A stretch of DNA of 64,000 bases from Aralia elata (taxonomy: Eukaryota > Streptophyta > Magnoliopsida > Apiales > Araliaceae). The stretch lies in assembly GCA_034770075.1 (NCBI GenBank), contig CM068388.1, positions 18,843,206-18,907,205 on the forward strand. The letters run 5' to 3'. This document shows, piece after piece, positions 1 through 9,965 of this stretch. The notes under the pieces are model-generated. The model was not told where the DNA came from. It was given only the letters and a program-made list of their open reading frames with translations, and made no database searches. Position 1 is the stretch's first letter, and every line of letters starts with the position of its first letter. A program made the position numbers and the translations under genes.

Positions 1-120
1 TTTCTCCATCTTTTCTCTTTCTCTCTCCTCCTATTCCTCTCCTCCTTTTTTTCCTCTCCCCTCTCTCCTCTTCCTGGGTCTCTCTCTTCCCCTAGTCCTC
101 CATTCACTTGATTAATTGGT
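1..120. repeat. Pyrimidine-rich low-complexity tract
   Basis: The plus strand is almost entirely C and T for about 90 bases, in TCTC and CCTCTC blocks. This is simple-sequence DNA at the window edge. It could be the 5' UTR or core promoter of a plant gene lying to the left, or a plain microsatellite. Nothing coding is visible. Confidence 0.6.
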
Positions 121-2479
121 ATTTTAATATTTTATTTTAAATTGTAATATTTTTTTAGAGCATGCATACATTTATAATACATATATGTATGCATACATTT
201 AAAATGTATAATACATAAAAAACATCAATGGTAAGAAAACAAAATTAAAAACAATATCATAATTTACTTATAATAAAAGCAATTATAAAATAATTATAAA
301 ATCATAAAATTAAATAGATTCTTTTTCTTTTTTTTTCTTTTTCTTTTTCTTTATCAAATAGAACAAATGTTAACAAATTAGAAAATTGGTTAATTGTTGG
401 CATGATGTGATATCTAAAGTTAAAATACTAGATGTGATAATTAACGTAATTTTTAATATTTTTTTATATGATATATAAGATTCGTTTCGTAATAAATTTT
501 TTCTAAGTTCGTTTTACGTAAATTTTAATATTTAGAAAAAAATATAATTTTTTTGTGTTAATTTGTACTTTTTATGTTTTAATGTATATTACGAAAATTT
601 TAATATTTGAGAAATGTAATTAACAAAAAATGTATGAATTTATTTTCTTGATAAAATAAATATTTGTTGTTTTTTAACATTTATGTTATTTATCGCACAA
701 GTTCATAATTTAATTAATTAGATCAAGTTAAATGAAAATGATAATACACGTATTTATATTTAGTGGATATATAAATGAAAATAATAAAAGTTTGGAAAAA
801 TATTTGACTAACGGTTTGACTAACGGAAATTGACCAAAAATAGAGAAGGAACACTTTTGCACAACTAATGCATATTTGAGGAACAACTGTGCCAAAAAAA
901 AATATAAGAAATACTTTAGCAAAAACATGACAAATATGAGGGCTAGATTTGATAATTAGTCTAAAGTAAGGGGTCTTATGTTTGGAATTTACAATTATTT
1001 TATTTTGACTCACATATTTCGACAATTTTTATATTTCAAATATTTTCAGGTATACATTGAAGGATACTTGGTGTAAGCTTTAAAGAATACGAAGTTGTTT
1101 CTCTATAGGCTGCATGTGTATATTTTTTGTGTTCCATCTTTTGTAAAGTTAACTAATTATACATGGTTATGATGATTTTGGGTATGGAATGATGGTTGTT
1201 TTGTTGGTTTAGATTTTTCTGGATAACTATTTTTTAAGAAAAATGCCGAAATTTCTTGAAATTAGTAGCAACTAGTTTGATATTTTGGTTGTTGGATATG
1301 TGTTGATGATTGAGTATGTATTAATTATTGTGGTTGTATGGTGAATTATGATAATTGTTATGTACCTGTAAGTTATTTTAGGTTGCAAAGAGTCTTTAAG
1401 TAATGTAGTAATGTATTAATATTTAGGTTACTAGAAAGTAGTTTATCCTAAGAGCATGATGGAGAGCGTGGCAACACCTGAAGTAGCCATTCCATCATCC
1501 ATGGGGCCATATTTAACCCATAAATCCATCTGTTAGGGATAAAGCCCCAGCCTCAAGTTTCATGGTTTTTATCATGAGGGTATGCATCAATTATTTCTTA
1601 TGCCAAACTCACTTGTTTACCCTTTTCTCCTATAAGTTTATCATACTCATCAGGGGCAACTCATTGATTTATCTGGCTTTTATCCACGTGTACATGCATG
1701 TGGGCTCATAATTAAACAGACAAATATTCAACTTGTCTAATTGGCCATATTCTACGGGGCTCTTATAATGTGACCATTATAGAGTACCAATAATAGGTTA
1801 GTTGCTTAATTTGTTATAACTTTAATATACTATAAAATTAAAAGATTTTTAATTATCTTGTTAAATTTTATTTTAAGTAGATTTTTTCTATGTTACAAAT
1901 CTTTAATTAATATTTAAATAGTGTAAATGTAATTTTTTATTTTATTTTCAACCGTATCATGCCACGTTGACATATAAGTGACAATGACATAATTTCTCTG
2001 TCATATACTAGTCATTCGGTTAAAAGTCAACAATTTTAACGAATTTTATAACTATTTGTAAAAATTACAATTGTACGAGTAAAGTGAAAAAAATTTTTAA
2101 AAAAAAATGGAGGTTGATGGTGTCAGTGATACAAATATAAATTTGGATTGATTCAATGATAAAAGAGTGATTTAACTAGTATTAAAAGTAGAGAGGTGAG
2201 AGAAGGAGTTGTTTTATCATTAAAAAATGATGAATACAATCTACACGGCTGGAGTTTATACCAGCATACTCAATCAACTTACAAACTCACGTAGATCTAT
2301 TGCAACAAACTTCAACTTCTCGTTTGACTACTCCATTACAATTATTTCATCCAACTAAGGATACTACTATTGTACCTTAAAACTTTATTTCCATGAGCAA
2401 TTAACCATACATACACCAGCAAATAACTTAATTATAATATTACATGTGATATGTCACTTATTTAATCACCCACATAAAC
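121..2479. other. AT-rich intergenic DNA, no gene seen
   Basis: Long A/T-rich stretch with many stops in all frames. The short open frames near 723-1025 have low-complexity composition and no recognisable domain. A mixed-composition island at about 1440-1800 has no coding signal I recognise. The segment next to 2479 is the 3' flank of the RIP gene. On the minus strand it holds AATAAG-like hexamers shortly after the stop codon that could serve for polyadenylation. Confidence 0.6.
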
Positions 2480-4054
2480 TCAAAGAAGCAATGCTTGCCA
2501 TATCTGGCTAGCTGTACCAGAGAAAGACGAGACATTTATTTGGCGAAGGTTTTCATCAGAGTCTTTCACGACCATCACGAGCCCAGTGGCCACATTCGAA
2601 ATGCTGCCATCATTTTTAAACTGCCATCGCTGGCCAGCTCCCTCATTACATGTATCTATCACCACATTTTCTGATTTCAACGTGAGGCAGTTATCTTTGT
2701 TCCCATTAGGCCGTATAGTACCCTCCGCATAAATTGCCCATTCTTGTGCCTTTTCGTTGCTCACACACTCCTCTATCCACACAGTATTTCCTCCATTTGC
2801 CTGCAAGCAAAGATCCTTAAACCCAACAATAGGGGTCACAATGGGTTCAGTGTTATTGCTAAGGAGCCAACCTTGGCGGGAGTCGTAGAAAGTTGAACAA
2901 GGTTGCTTAGCCGTAGTTGTATTGGGAACGAAAAGCATGACGGCAATGTTTTTACTCACATTACCCACGAAGCACACAGCCACAGTCCTACCAGTCCGAT
3001 CCACTAACTGAACAGGCGGTGGAGGAAATTCCCCTCCAATGGAATTTTGGATTTTTCTCGAGAGGGTACCCCAGTTGTTCTCTAGTGAGATCATGGTATC
3101 AGTTGGTTTAAAGTTTGTACTGGTTCGAATACTATTCACTATCAGATACTCGACATACCTGTACATTTTTTCAAAAGCAGCAGAGTTGTATCAGCCCGCA
3201 CAAGAATACAATCTATATAATAAAAAAAACGTTTGAGTAATATTTATTTGTATATGTACATATACTTAATTCCCTGTATGTGTTGCAACCATTTGAAGCA
3301 ATAATTGATTAATGAATAGTTAATGTATTATGTATTCCAAAAGTTTTCTACTAAATTACAATGACCAACAACATGGATACGAGTCAAGTTAGTTTAGCTA
3401 GCTAACTAGCTACCTGAATCTTATGGCCTCTGGAACCATCTGAATGACCACAAGAAATGAACGAGCCAAGTTTTTTTCTCTGTAGTTACGAAGGTCGTCG
3501 ATGGATACAATTAGATCAGCTATCCCTAAGGAAATGTTAGTTCTACCTCCTGCCTGTTTCTCGAGAGCTGGATAACTACTGTTAAATGGGAGCGGGGTAT
3601 GGGTTAAGTTATCGAAGATACTAGATGTATCAACCAAAGAATCATTAAAGAAGTAAAACCGATCTCCAGTCCGATAACCCACCACGTATAAATTGATGAC
3701 ATCTATTGCCAACGTAATAGGTGTCTCTTGTGAATCAAAGAGTTCCGCTAGAATAAACCGTTTAGGAATTGTCGTGGAGGGGTTGGGCAGTCTCGATATG
3801 TTCGCAACTTTGTCCCTTACCACGAGATCTCGCGAATCATTCATGAAAACTCGGTAGCCGTTTTCGGTTATACCAACAGTTTTGAGGGACACCGTTGGGT
3901 ATGGAGCTTTTACATTATCTTTTTGTGTTGGAGGAAGCAAATTATAACTGCCTGCAGTTTCAGAATCTCCATACACGAAACTAATCAACACGAGCAAGGC
4001 TACAACTGCAACAAGCCCCGTCATTCTGTTTCCTGACGTTGCCAACAGCATCAT
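2480..4054 (-). CDS. Type-2-like ribosome-inactivating protein, A chain plus a single lectin domain
   Basis: Two exons (4054-3414 and 3158-2480) join in frame to 439 codons. RIP A chains are rRNA N-glycosidases that depurinate 28S rRNA; B chains bind galactosides. A hydrophobic signal peptide occupies residues 11-29. The A-chain fold follows from about residue 50, with the conserved YVVGYR and SSYPALEKQAG tyrosine regions, the catalytic EAIRF (Glu209, Arg212) and a Trp at 243. Many NxS/T sites suggest secretory passage. After a Pro-rich turn and Cys301, one ricin-type lectin domain (about 311-439) carries three Q-x-W-like repeats (AQEW, GQRW, SQIW). The usual family length is about 560-580 residues with two lectin domains; here the first is missing and the remaining one resembles the C-terminal domain. 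The start was chosen at 4054 because an upstream in-frame ATG (4114) gives an unlikely leader and a possible 5' UTR intron acceptor precedes 4054. RIP identity is secure; activity is not known. Confidence 0.88.
3159..3413 (-). other. Intron of the RIP gene (255 bp)
   Basis: On the minus strand exon 1 ends ...AGATTCAG and the intron begins GTAGCTAG. It ends ATGTACAG, and exon 2 begins GTATGTCGAG. Joining gives codons TTC AGG TAT, so the frame is kept (phase 2) and the A-chain helix continues as EAIRF-RYVEYL. Without splicing the frame stops at once at TAG (3411-3413). Type-2 RIP genes are generally described as intronless, so this is unusual. Confidence 0.85.
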
Positions 4055-4228
4055 CTGCATGAATGCAAAAAAATCTCTTATGATTTGTATAAATAAAACT
4101 AACCTTTTATCCATAAATAATTAAAAGAAAATACAGAAGTAAATCGGAAGAACAATACTTGCATAAGTCTTGGAAGATAAGATAATCTTTTAAGAAAGAC
4201 TGATGGGAAGATGACTTTCGTTAACAGG

Positions 4229-4236
4229 TATATATA
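4229..4236 (-). promoter_or_regulatory. Probable TATA box of the RIP gene
   Basis: TATATATA in a CTATATATACC context, about 175 bp upstream of the chosen ATG. It is the best TATA match between the gene and the fold-back element. AT-rich surroundings make chance matches common. Confidence 0.4.
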
Positions 4237-4360
4237 GATAGACTACCAGACTACCGTAAAATTACATAAAAATAACTACAAAATCATTCTTAAAATCTTA
4301 TTTTTTGGAAATCGAATAATCTTCTTTTTAAGAGGGGTCACTTTATATATATATATATAT

Positions 4361-5392
4361 GAAAATGCTCTATAGCTCGTGTTAGGTATAGGCATTATTC
4401 CAACTAACCCATCTTCTATCGTCCAATGGAAGATCTAAGGGCTAATAAGGGTCGGGCCGCTACTCTGTCTTACGGCCAGCCAAATTCTTTCATGTTGGCT
4501 GCTACTCCCTCTAGCGGCTAGTCAAAATGCGGTCGCGACCAACATAAAAGGATTTATTGGCCGCTACTCCCTTTAGCGGCCAACAGCTGTTGAAATTAAT
4601 CATGGGACTTAAAATAATTATAATTTAAATTAAAAAAATATACCTAATTAATACTCCATTCGCTAATTGGTTCACAAATATAAAGAATTATAAAATGAGT
4701 AGTAGACTAATAAAAAGAATAGTACTTGACTAGGTAATTTGAGAGTAGTAATTGACTACGTAATTGAGTTTATTTTTATCATTATCTTTTAATTTCTTAA
4801 ATAATTATAATTTAAATTAAAAAATATACCTAATTAATACTCCACTCGCTAATTGGTTCACAAATATAAAGAATTATAAAATGAGTAGTAGACTAATAAA
4901 AGGAATAGTACTTGACTAGGTAATTTGAGAGTAGTAATTGACTACGTAATTGAGTTTATTTTTATCATTATCTTTTAATTTCTTTTATATTTTGTTTATG
5001 AGTATAAATATAATATAAACTCAATTACGTAGTAACTACTACTCTCAAATTACCTAATCAAATACTATATATTCCTTATATTAGTCTACTACTCATTTTA
5101 TAATTCTCATTTTATAATTCTTTATATTTGTGAACCAATTAGCGGGTGGAGTATTAATTAGCTATATTTTTTTAAGTTAAATTATAATTACTTTAAGTCC
5201 CATGATTAATTTCAACAGCCAAATTTTTTTATGTTGGCCGCTAGAGGGAGTAACGGTCAACATAAAGAATTTGGCTGGCCGTAAGAGAGAGTAGCGGTCG
5301 GGCCCTTATTAGCCCTTATATCTTACATTAGACGACAGAAGATGGGTTAGTTGGAATAGTGCTCATAGCTAACGCGAGTTATGAAGCATTTC
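4361..5392. mobile_element. Fold-back (long terminal inverted repeat) DNA transposon
   Basis: The left end (GAAAATGCTCTATAGCTCGT) is the imperfect inverse complement of the right end at 5392. The match continues inward for several hundred bases, including CCAACTAACCCATCTTCT, the GGCCGCTACTC blocks and the AATTAGCG/CGCTAATT segment, so nearly the whole element folds on itself. TA microsatellite flanks both ends and hides the target duplication. No transposase is present. Long inverted repeats suggest a non-autonomous Mutator-like or Foldback element. Internal GGCCGCTACTCCCTTTAGCGGCC motifs make secondary hairpins. Confidence 0.8.
4614..4984. repeat. Tandem duplication of about 187 bp inside the fold-back element
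   Basis: The segment starting ATAATTATAATTTAAATT at 4614 repeats from 4801 with only a few differences, in direct orientation. The duplication lies in the left arm only; the right arm has one copy. It therefore arose after the inverted structure formed. Confidence 0.85.
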
Positions 5393-5427
5393 CATATATA
5401 TACATATATATGTATATATATATATAT

Positions 5428-5525
5428 AAGAGATTTAATTTTATGTTAATAAACCTCACTCAAGTGTATGTGTATATATTATACACACTTGAGTGGAGTT
5501 TATTAAAATAAAATTAAAACTCTTT
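5428..5525. repeat. Short near-perfect palindrome, MITE-like
   Basis: AAGAGATTTAATTTTA... on the left is complementary to ...TAAAATTAAAACTCTT on the right. The arms are about 45 bases and include CTCAAGTGTATGTGTATA / TATACACACTTGAG. It sits between TA microsatellites, is small, and has no coding capacity. It may be a MITE or a remnant of a larger inverted-repeat element. Confidence 0.65.
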
Positions 5526-6197
5526 TATTTCTATATTTTTATTTAATTTTCAATATATATATATATATATATATATGAAAATTGTACTCATCATTATTTG
5601 TTGAACACGGGTATGTCACATATGTATATTCCTCTTATTATTCTAAAATTGAATATACATTATAAAGTAGCATAAATTAATACTTGAGGTGACACTATTT
5701 AAATTTTTTAATAAATGAATTATTATTATGTCACTACTACTATATTTTTAATATTTATCAAAGATATATTTTTTTTAAAAACAAATCTTGGTTGGAAATC
5801 CTATTTTAAATTAAACATGTACCATTAAAACGCGGACGTACGTAGTGTTTATGGCACAGGCGAGTGATTTTGGAAGCATATGCAGAAAATGAGAAAATTA
5901 CCATGTGCAGTTAATACATATGTCCATCTATGCATTATTTAGTGGGCACACCCAAAAAAAAAAATTAATTGTTCTTGGACTCCTTTTCGCTTTTGAAATC
6001 ATTTTGTCTTGCATTTTGTTCGTGTCTTTGTGAGTTTCGAGGAGAAGGAAAAACAAATGAAAATTAAAACTTATAGGAAAAAAAGAGGGAGAGAATATAT
6101 ATTTTATTTCTTTCTTTGAAATTTTAATGTGCCATTAAATAATGTGATTGTGAATTTTAAAAACGCGAAAAAAACGAATGAAAGAAATTTAGAGAAG
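5526..6197. other. AT-rich spacer left of element A
   Basis: No gene seen. It contains a TA microsatellite near 5554-5576 and runs into the 5' LTR of the copia element. The five bases before that LTR are agaag, the expected target duplication. The partner copy cannot be seen because the 3' LTR is interrupted. Confidence 0.5.
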
Positions 6198-6505
6198 TGT
6201 TAGAAATAAAGTGATTGGAAGGTAAAAAGTTTGTAAAATGAAAAGGTAGGAATTCGGAATGTTGCAACCAAAATAAATAGTGGGGCTCACAAGGAAATTA
6301 AAAGGCCTCAAGTCCTTTCATTCTTATTAAAAGCAATCTATATCCTTTAACGCTGCAACTTTCATCCCAGGACCCATCCAAAATTGTAAAGTGAGAGGAC
6401 ACACTCATCCTAGTGATTTTGAGAGATATCCAATAAATTGTGGATGATCACTTAAATACAAAAGTTTATCAATATACATTTTATTTTATCTATCATTTCA
6501 TAACA
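6198..6505 (+). repeat. 5' LTR of copia element A, with primer site after it
   Basis: 308 bp, from TGTTAG to TTCATAACA, followed directly by CGTTATCAGCAC, a primer-binding segment seen after many plant copia LTRs. The first 155 bp are repeated at 62152. Differences between the two copies are visible by eye, which fits an old insertion. Confidence 0.85.
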
Positions 6506-6679
6506 CGTTATCAGCACAAATTTCTACCCAATTTTAGAAATGAAGTTGTCCTCTCATTATTCTTCAAACATCAAAAATTATTTATGTAATTATCTCAACT
6601 CACTGTAAGTATTGTTTCATTACAATTAAATTTGATCATATATATGTAATACTATTTCATTAAAATTGTATATACTAAT

Positions 6680-6710
<31 letters not shown>

Positions 6711-6867
6711 GGGAGAGGATCAAGAGCACACCCCCTTACATGACATACCAAGCATACCCTCTTTAGCGACGGACCGAACCTATGGCGACGGACTAAACCG
6801 TCGCCCGGTCCGACGCTAAAGGGGTATGCTTGGTATGTCATGTAAGGGGGTGTGCTCTTGATCCTCT

Positions 6868-6870
<3 letters not shown>
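6711..6870. mobile_element. 160-bp hairpin MITE in the leader of A
   Basis: GGGAGAGGATCAAGAGCACA at the left end is exactly matched in inverse complement at 6851-6870. The arms stay perfect for 49 bases and continue imperfectly into a GC-rich centre with ACGG/CCGT blocks. TA repeats flank both sides, hiding the duplication; a TA target would fit Tc1/mariner-type MITEs, but Mutator-like is possible. No coding capacity. Confidence 0.85.
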
Positions 6871-6913
<43 letters not shown>

Positions 6914-7138
6914 TTATGTATGTTACATGACCCGTGAACTTTTTCACCTTCTTGTGGCCAAAAAGATTTCCTTTGTTAAGTCCCACTACTGTTTATTTTT
7001 TTTTCTCCCATTGAAGAGCCCAATGACATCCATAAAAATCATGTAAATTCAAACATAAGCTCAACCCGTGAACTCGACTATATATATACATATATATATA
7101 TATTTAGTTATTGAATTTTTACGTAATTATATATATAG
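6871..7138. repeat. TA microsatellites in the A leader
   Basis: Runs of (TA)n at 6871-6904 and about 7077-7104 bracket a stretch of ordinary leader before the gag ATG at 7139. No gene seen. Confidence 0.6.
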
Positions 7139-7678
7139 ATGTCAAAGCTTACAAAACTTGAATTTGCTGCCCTTGATATCTCGGGCAAGAATTACTTGTC
7201 ATGGACTCTTGATGTTGAGATTCATCTAGAAGCAAAGGACCATGGAGATACAATTAAGGTTGGCAATCAAGCATCCCTGTAGTATCTTGCAAAGTCAATG
7301 ATTTTATTCGCCATCATCTCCATGAAGAATTAAAATCTGAGTACCTTACAGTAAAAGACCCACTTATCTTATGGAATGATTTAAAGGAAAGATATGAGAA
7401 TCAAAAATCTGTAATCCTTCCAAAAGCTCGTTATAATTGGTTGAACCTGAGGTTGCAAGATTTTAAAAGTGTGAATGAGTGCAATTCTGCACTTAAAATA
7501 ATCTCACTATTAAAATTATGTAGGAAAAAGATCACTGATGAAGACATGTTAAAGAAAACAATTATTACATTTCATGACTCGAATATGCTCCTACAGCAGC
7601 AATATCAAATGCGTAAGTTCACAAAATATTTTGAATTAATATCATGTCTTCTAGTGGCTGAACAAAATAATGAGCTTT
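7139..7678 (+). pseudogene. Copia gag, N-terminal part (element A), broken
   Basis: Begins ATG with the LTKLEFAALDISGKNYLSW pattern typical of the N-terminal region of plant copia Gag (UBN2-type), a capsid-like protein. It contains a stop near 7280 and a frame change before DLKERYENQKSVILPKARY and the helical region LNLRLQDFKSVNEC. The frame then runs to the insertion point of B. The rest of gag lies at 38658. Not functional. Confidence 0.8.
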
Positions 7679-8171
7679 TGTGACGACCCAAAAAATCGAA
7701 TACCCTGGTAATTTGGTTTTTCAATGTAAATATATAATAAATAAAATTTTTATGGATATTTTTATTTGTAAATATGATTATATGTGTTTAAAGGTTGAAT
7801 TATGACTTAGATTGTGTTTACGTGTTAGATTAAACGAACTAGGGTTTCATACCATAAAAATAATTCCCAAGAAAAACACGAAATATCACTATTCACGCTA
7901 AAAACGCTTTCACGTTTTTCAAAATTTTGAAAAACGCCATAACATTTATACGATGTCACAAAGCGTAATCTCAAATAAAATTCGAAAACGAATTTCGCAG
8001 TTTTTCGTCTGCGTAACGGATTCCAGGAAGTGAACAAGTGATTAAATCGGAAGAATATGCTAGGGAATTTTTGAAAGAATATGCTAGGAAGGGAATATTC
8101 TAAGAATATGCTCGGGTGCGAAATGTAATAAGTCGAGCCATTAACGTGCAATTAATGAAACTTTGGTTTTT

Positions 8172-8179
8172 TATAAATA
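8172..8179 (+). promoter_or_regulatory. Probable TATA box of LTR B
   Basis: TATAAATA about 490 bp into the LTR, followed by CAAGCCTTTTCTTC, a pyrimidine-rich stretch suited to transcription start. It is in the expected part of the LTR (U3/R boundary). Not testable here. Confidence 0.45.
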
Positions 8180-8974
8180 CCAAGCCTTTTCTTCTTCATT
8201 TCTCACTAATTCACCAAAATCAAAGAGTGGAACCTCTGGAGAAATTGGAAAAGGAAGAGGTGGAGCTCAGGGAATGCGAGTTTCGGAGGGATAACGCAAG
8301 ATGAAATCATCCGTAATTAAGAACAGGAGAAGATTCAAGAAGGTAAGAATAACAAACCCATCTACTTCATCTAATTTCTTTAAAATAAATAAATAAAAAA
8401 AGCTTTCTAGTATGTTAAAGAAGTGTTTTGTTGGTGGTTGGATGATTCATACATAAGTGTTCCAAAGAAATAAGAAAGAATTAGTAGGCTTAAAACACTA
8501 AATTATGTATGCAAAGTGAAATCGTAATCAAAATAACGATTTAAAACGAAGAACGTAGTAAATGTTGTTGATGGACAAATTTAAAATTATTATTAGGATG
8601 TTGTTGATGGACATGTTTAAAATCATCGGTCGTGAGTTAGTTTTAATATCCGAGGAGAAAGAACTAGACATATGTGTTGCGGAAATGTTTCAAGTGGAAC
8701 GGAGGAAAAATACTCTATAACGAAGTTATGGCAAAATTTTCTGTAAAAGTCGTTAAACAATGAAAAATCCTAACTTAATATGATTTCGGGTAAATTTATG
8801 GGTAATTAACGCTTTCGAATTTTTTTTATTTTCTGGGGGTTTTATAGTTCGTAGAATAAGAAAGCCGTAGGCTCAAGAATGAGCTAATTCAGATTTCGGA
8901 TGAGTAAGTTATGAAGATTTGGAGAAGATGCATCAAAATTGCCAAAACTGGAAAACAAATAAAATTTTGGATCT

Positions 8975-9330
8975 GTGGCCGAGCGTCGGGGTGCTGGTTT
9001 GGGCGCAGAATGGGCGCGTGCTGGGCGTGCGCTAGGCCGCGCTGGGGGCGCTGATGGGACGCGCTGCTGGGGGCGTTGGGGCGCACTACTGGGGCCTCAT
9101 CTGCTAGGGGTCGTTGGGTTGTCTGACAGGGATCGTGCATGGGTGTGTCATCATGCTATTTTTGAATGTCATTCGACGCCGAGCAACGTGGTGTACGTCG
9201 GGGCGTGTCGTGAGACGTCGAGCGATGTGGTGCACGTTAGGGCATGTTGGACGACATCGAGCGGCGTCATGCATGACGGACGTGTCACGGGCGTGTCACC
9301 GTGCCATTTTGCTATTACCATGCGACATTT
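8975..9330. repeat. GC-rich island in LTR B with three 39-bp repeats
   Basis: G-rich sequence (GGGCGC, GGGGCG) stands out from the AT-rich LTR. Positions 9175-9213, 9214-9252 and 9253-9291 are three imperfect 39-bp units, each with a GACGYCGAGCRA-like core. The open frames here are low complexity and not credible genes. Confidence 0.6.
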
Positions 9331-9965
9331 TTGGTATTATTCCAAACATGTTCAAACTTATGAAAGACTAATATTATGAAATGAATGATAATGAATATAG
9401 ACCATCTTAGGAGGTCGTTAAGAGGATCATGGCGTTCCCAAACGCCGCGATGCCGTAAGACGTTTATGAAGGGATGTCGCATTACTTAACTTTTAAAATG
9501 CGAACAACCTTAATTGAGAAATATTGTAATGTAAAATACTTAACATTTATTAAAAAGTATTAAACAAATTGTATGGGCGTGCTAAGCGTAAGGAAGGGCG
9601 TATGGCTTGGGGCATTCGCATAAGGCAGGTCGGGCGTACGACGTACGAACGTCGAGGCACCGTGCCAAGTGTAAATGAACATGAAAAATGTTTCGGTTCA
9701 AATGAAACGAACGTTATAAAATATGAAATAGAGTTAATGTAAACCATAATTGGCATCTATATGTGGCTAATTAGTGTGTCGTCATACATTAAAATGTGTA
9801 GGGCGTTCGAAGAGCAATTTAGCGTAAAGTTATAAGCAGTGCTTAAGGCAAGTTTCTAACTCTTGTCTAAACTTTATGTTATGCAAGATTTCTATCTATG
9901 TGCAACTATTTTATGTTGTACAAGATGTTTAGTTATTGATTGTGCTATATGCTAATATCTGCACT

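Noticed and set aside
3039..3236. Plus-strand frame opposite RIP exon 2
   Set aside because: Shadow frame over a well-supported minus-strand gene and its intron.
6626..6841. Short minus-strand frame over the MITE
   Set aside because: It covers a palindrome and TA microsatellite; coding potential is accidental.
8975..9379. Plus-strand frame of 134 codons rich in Gly, Ala and Arg
   Set aside because: Low-complexity GC-rich LTR sequence with internal 39-bp repeats; no domain.
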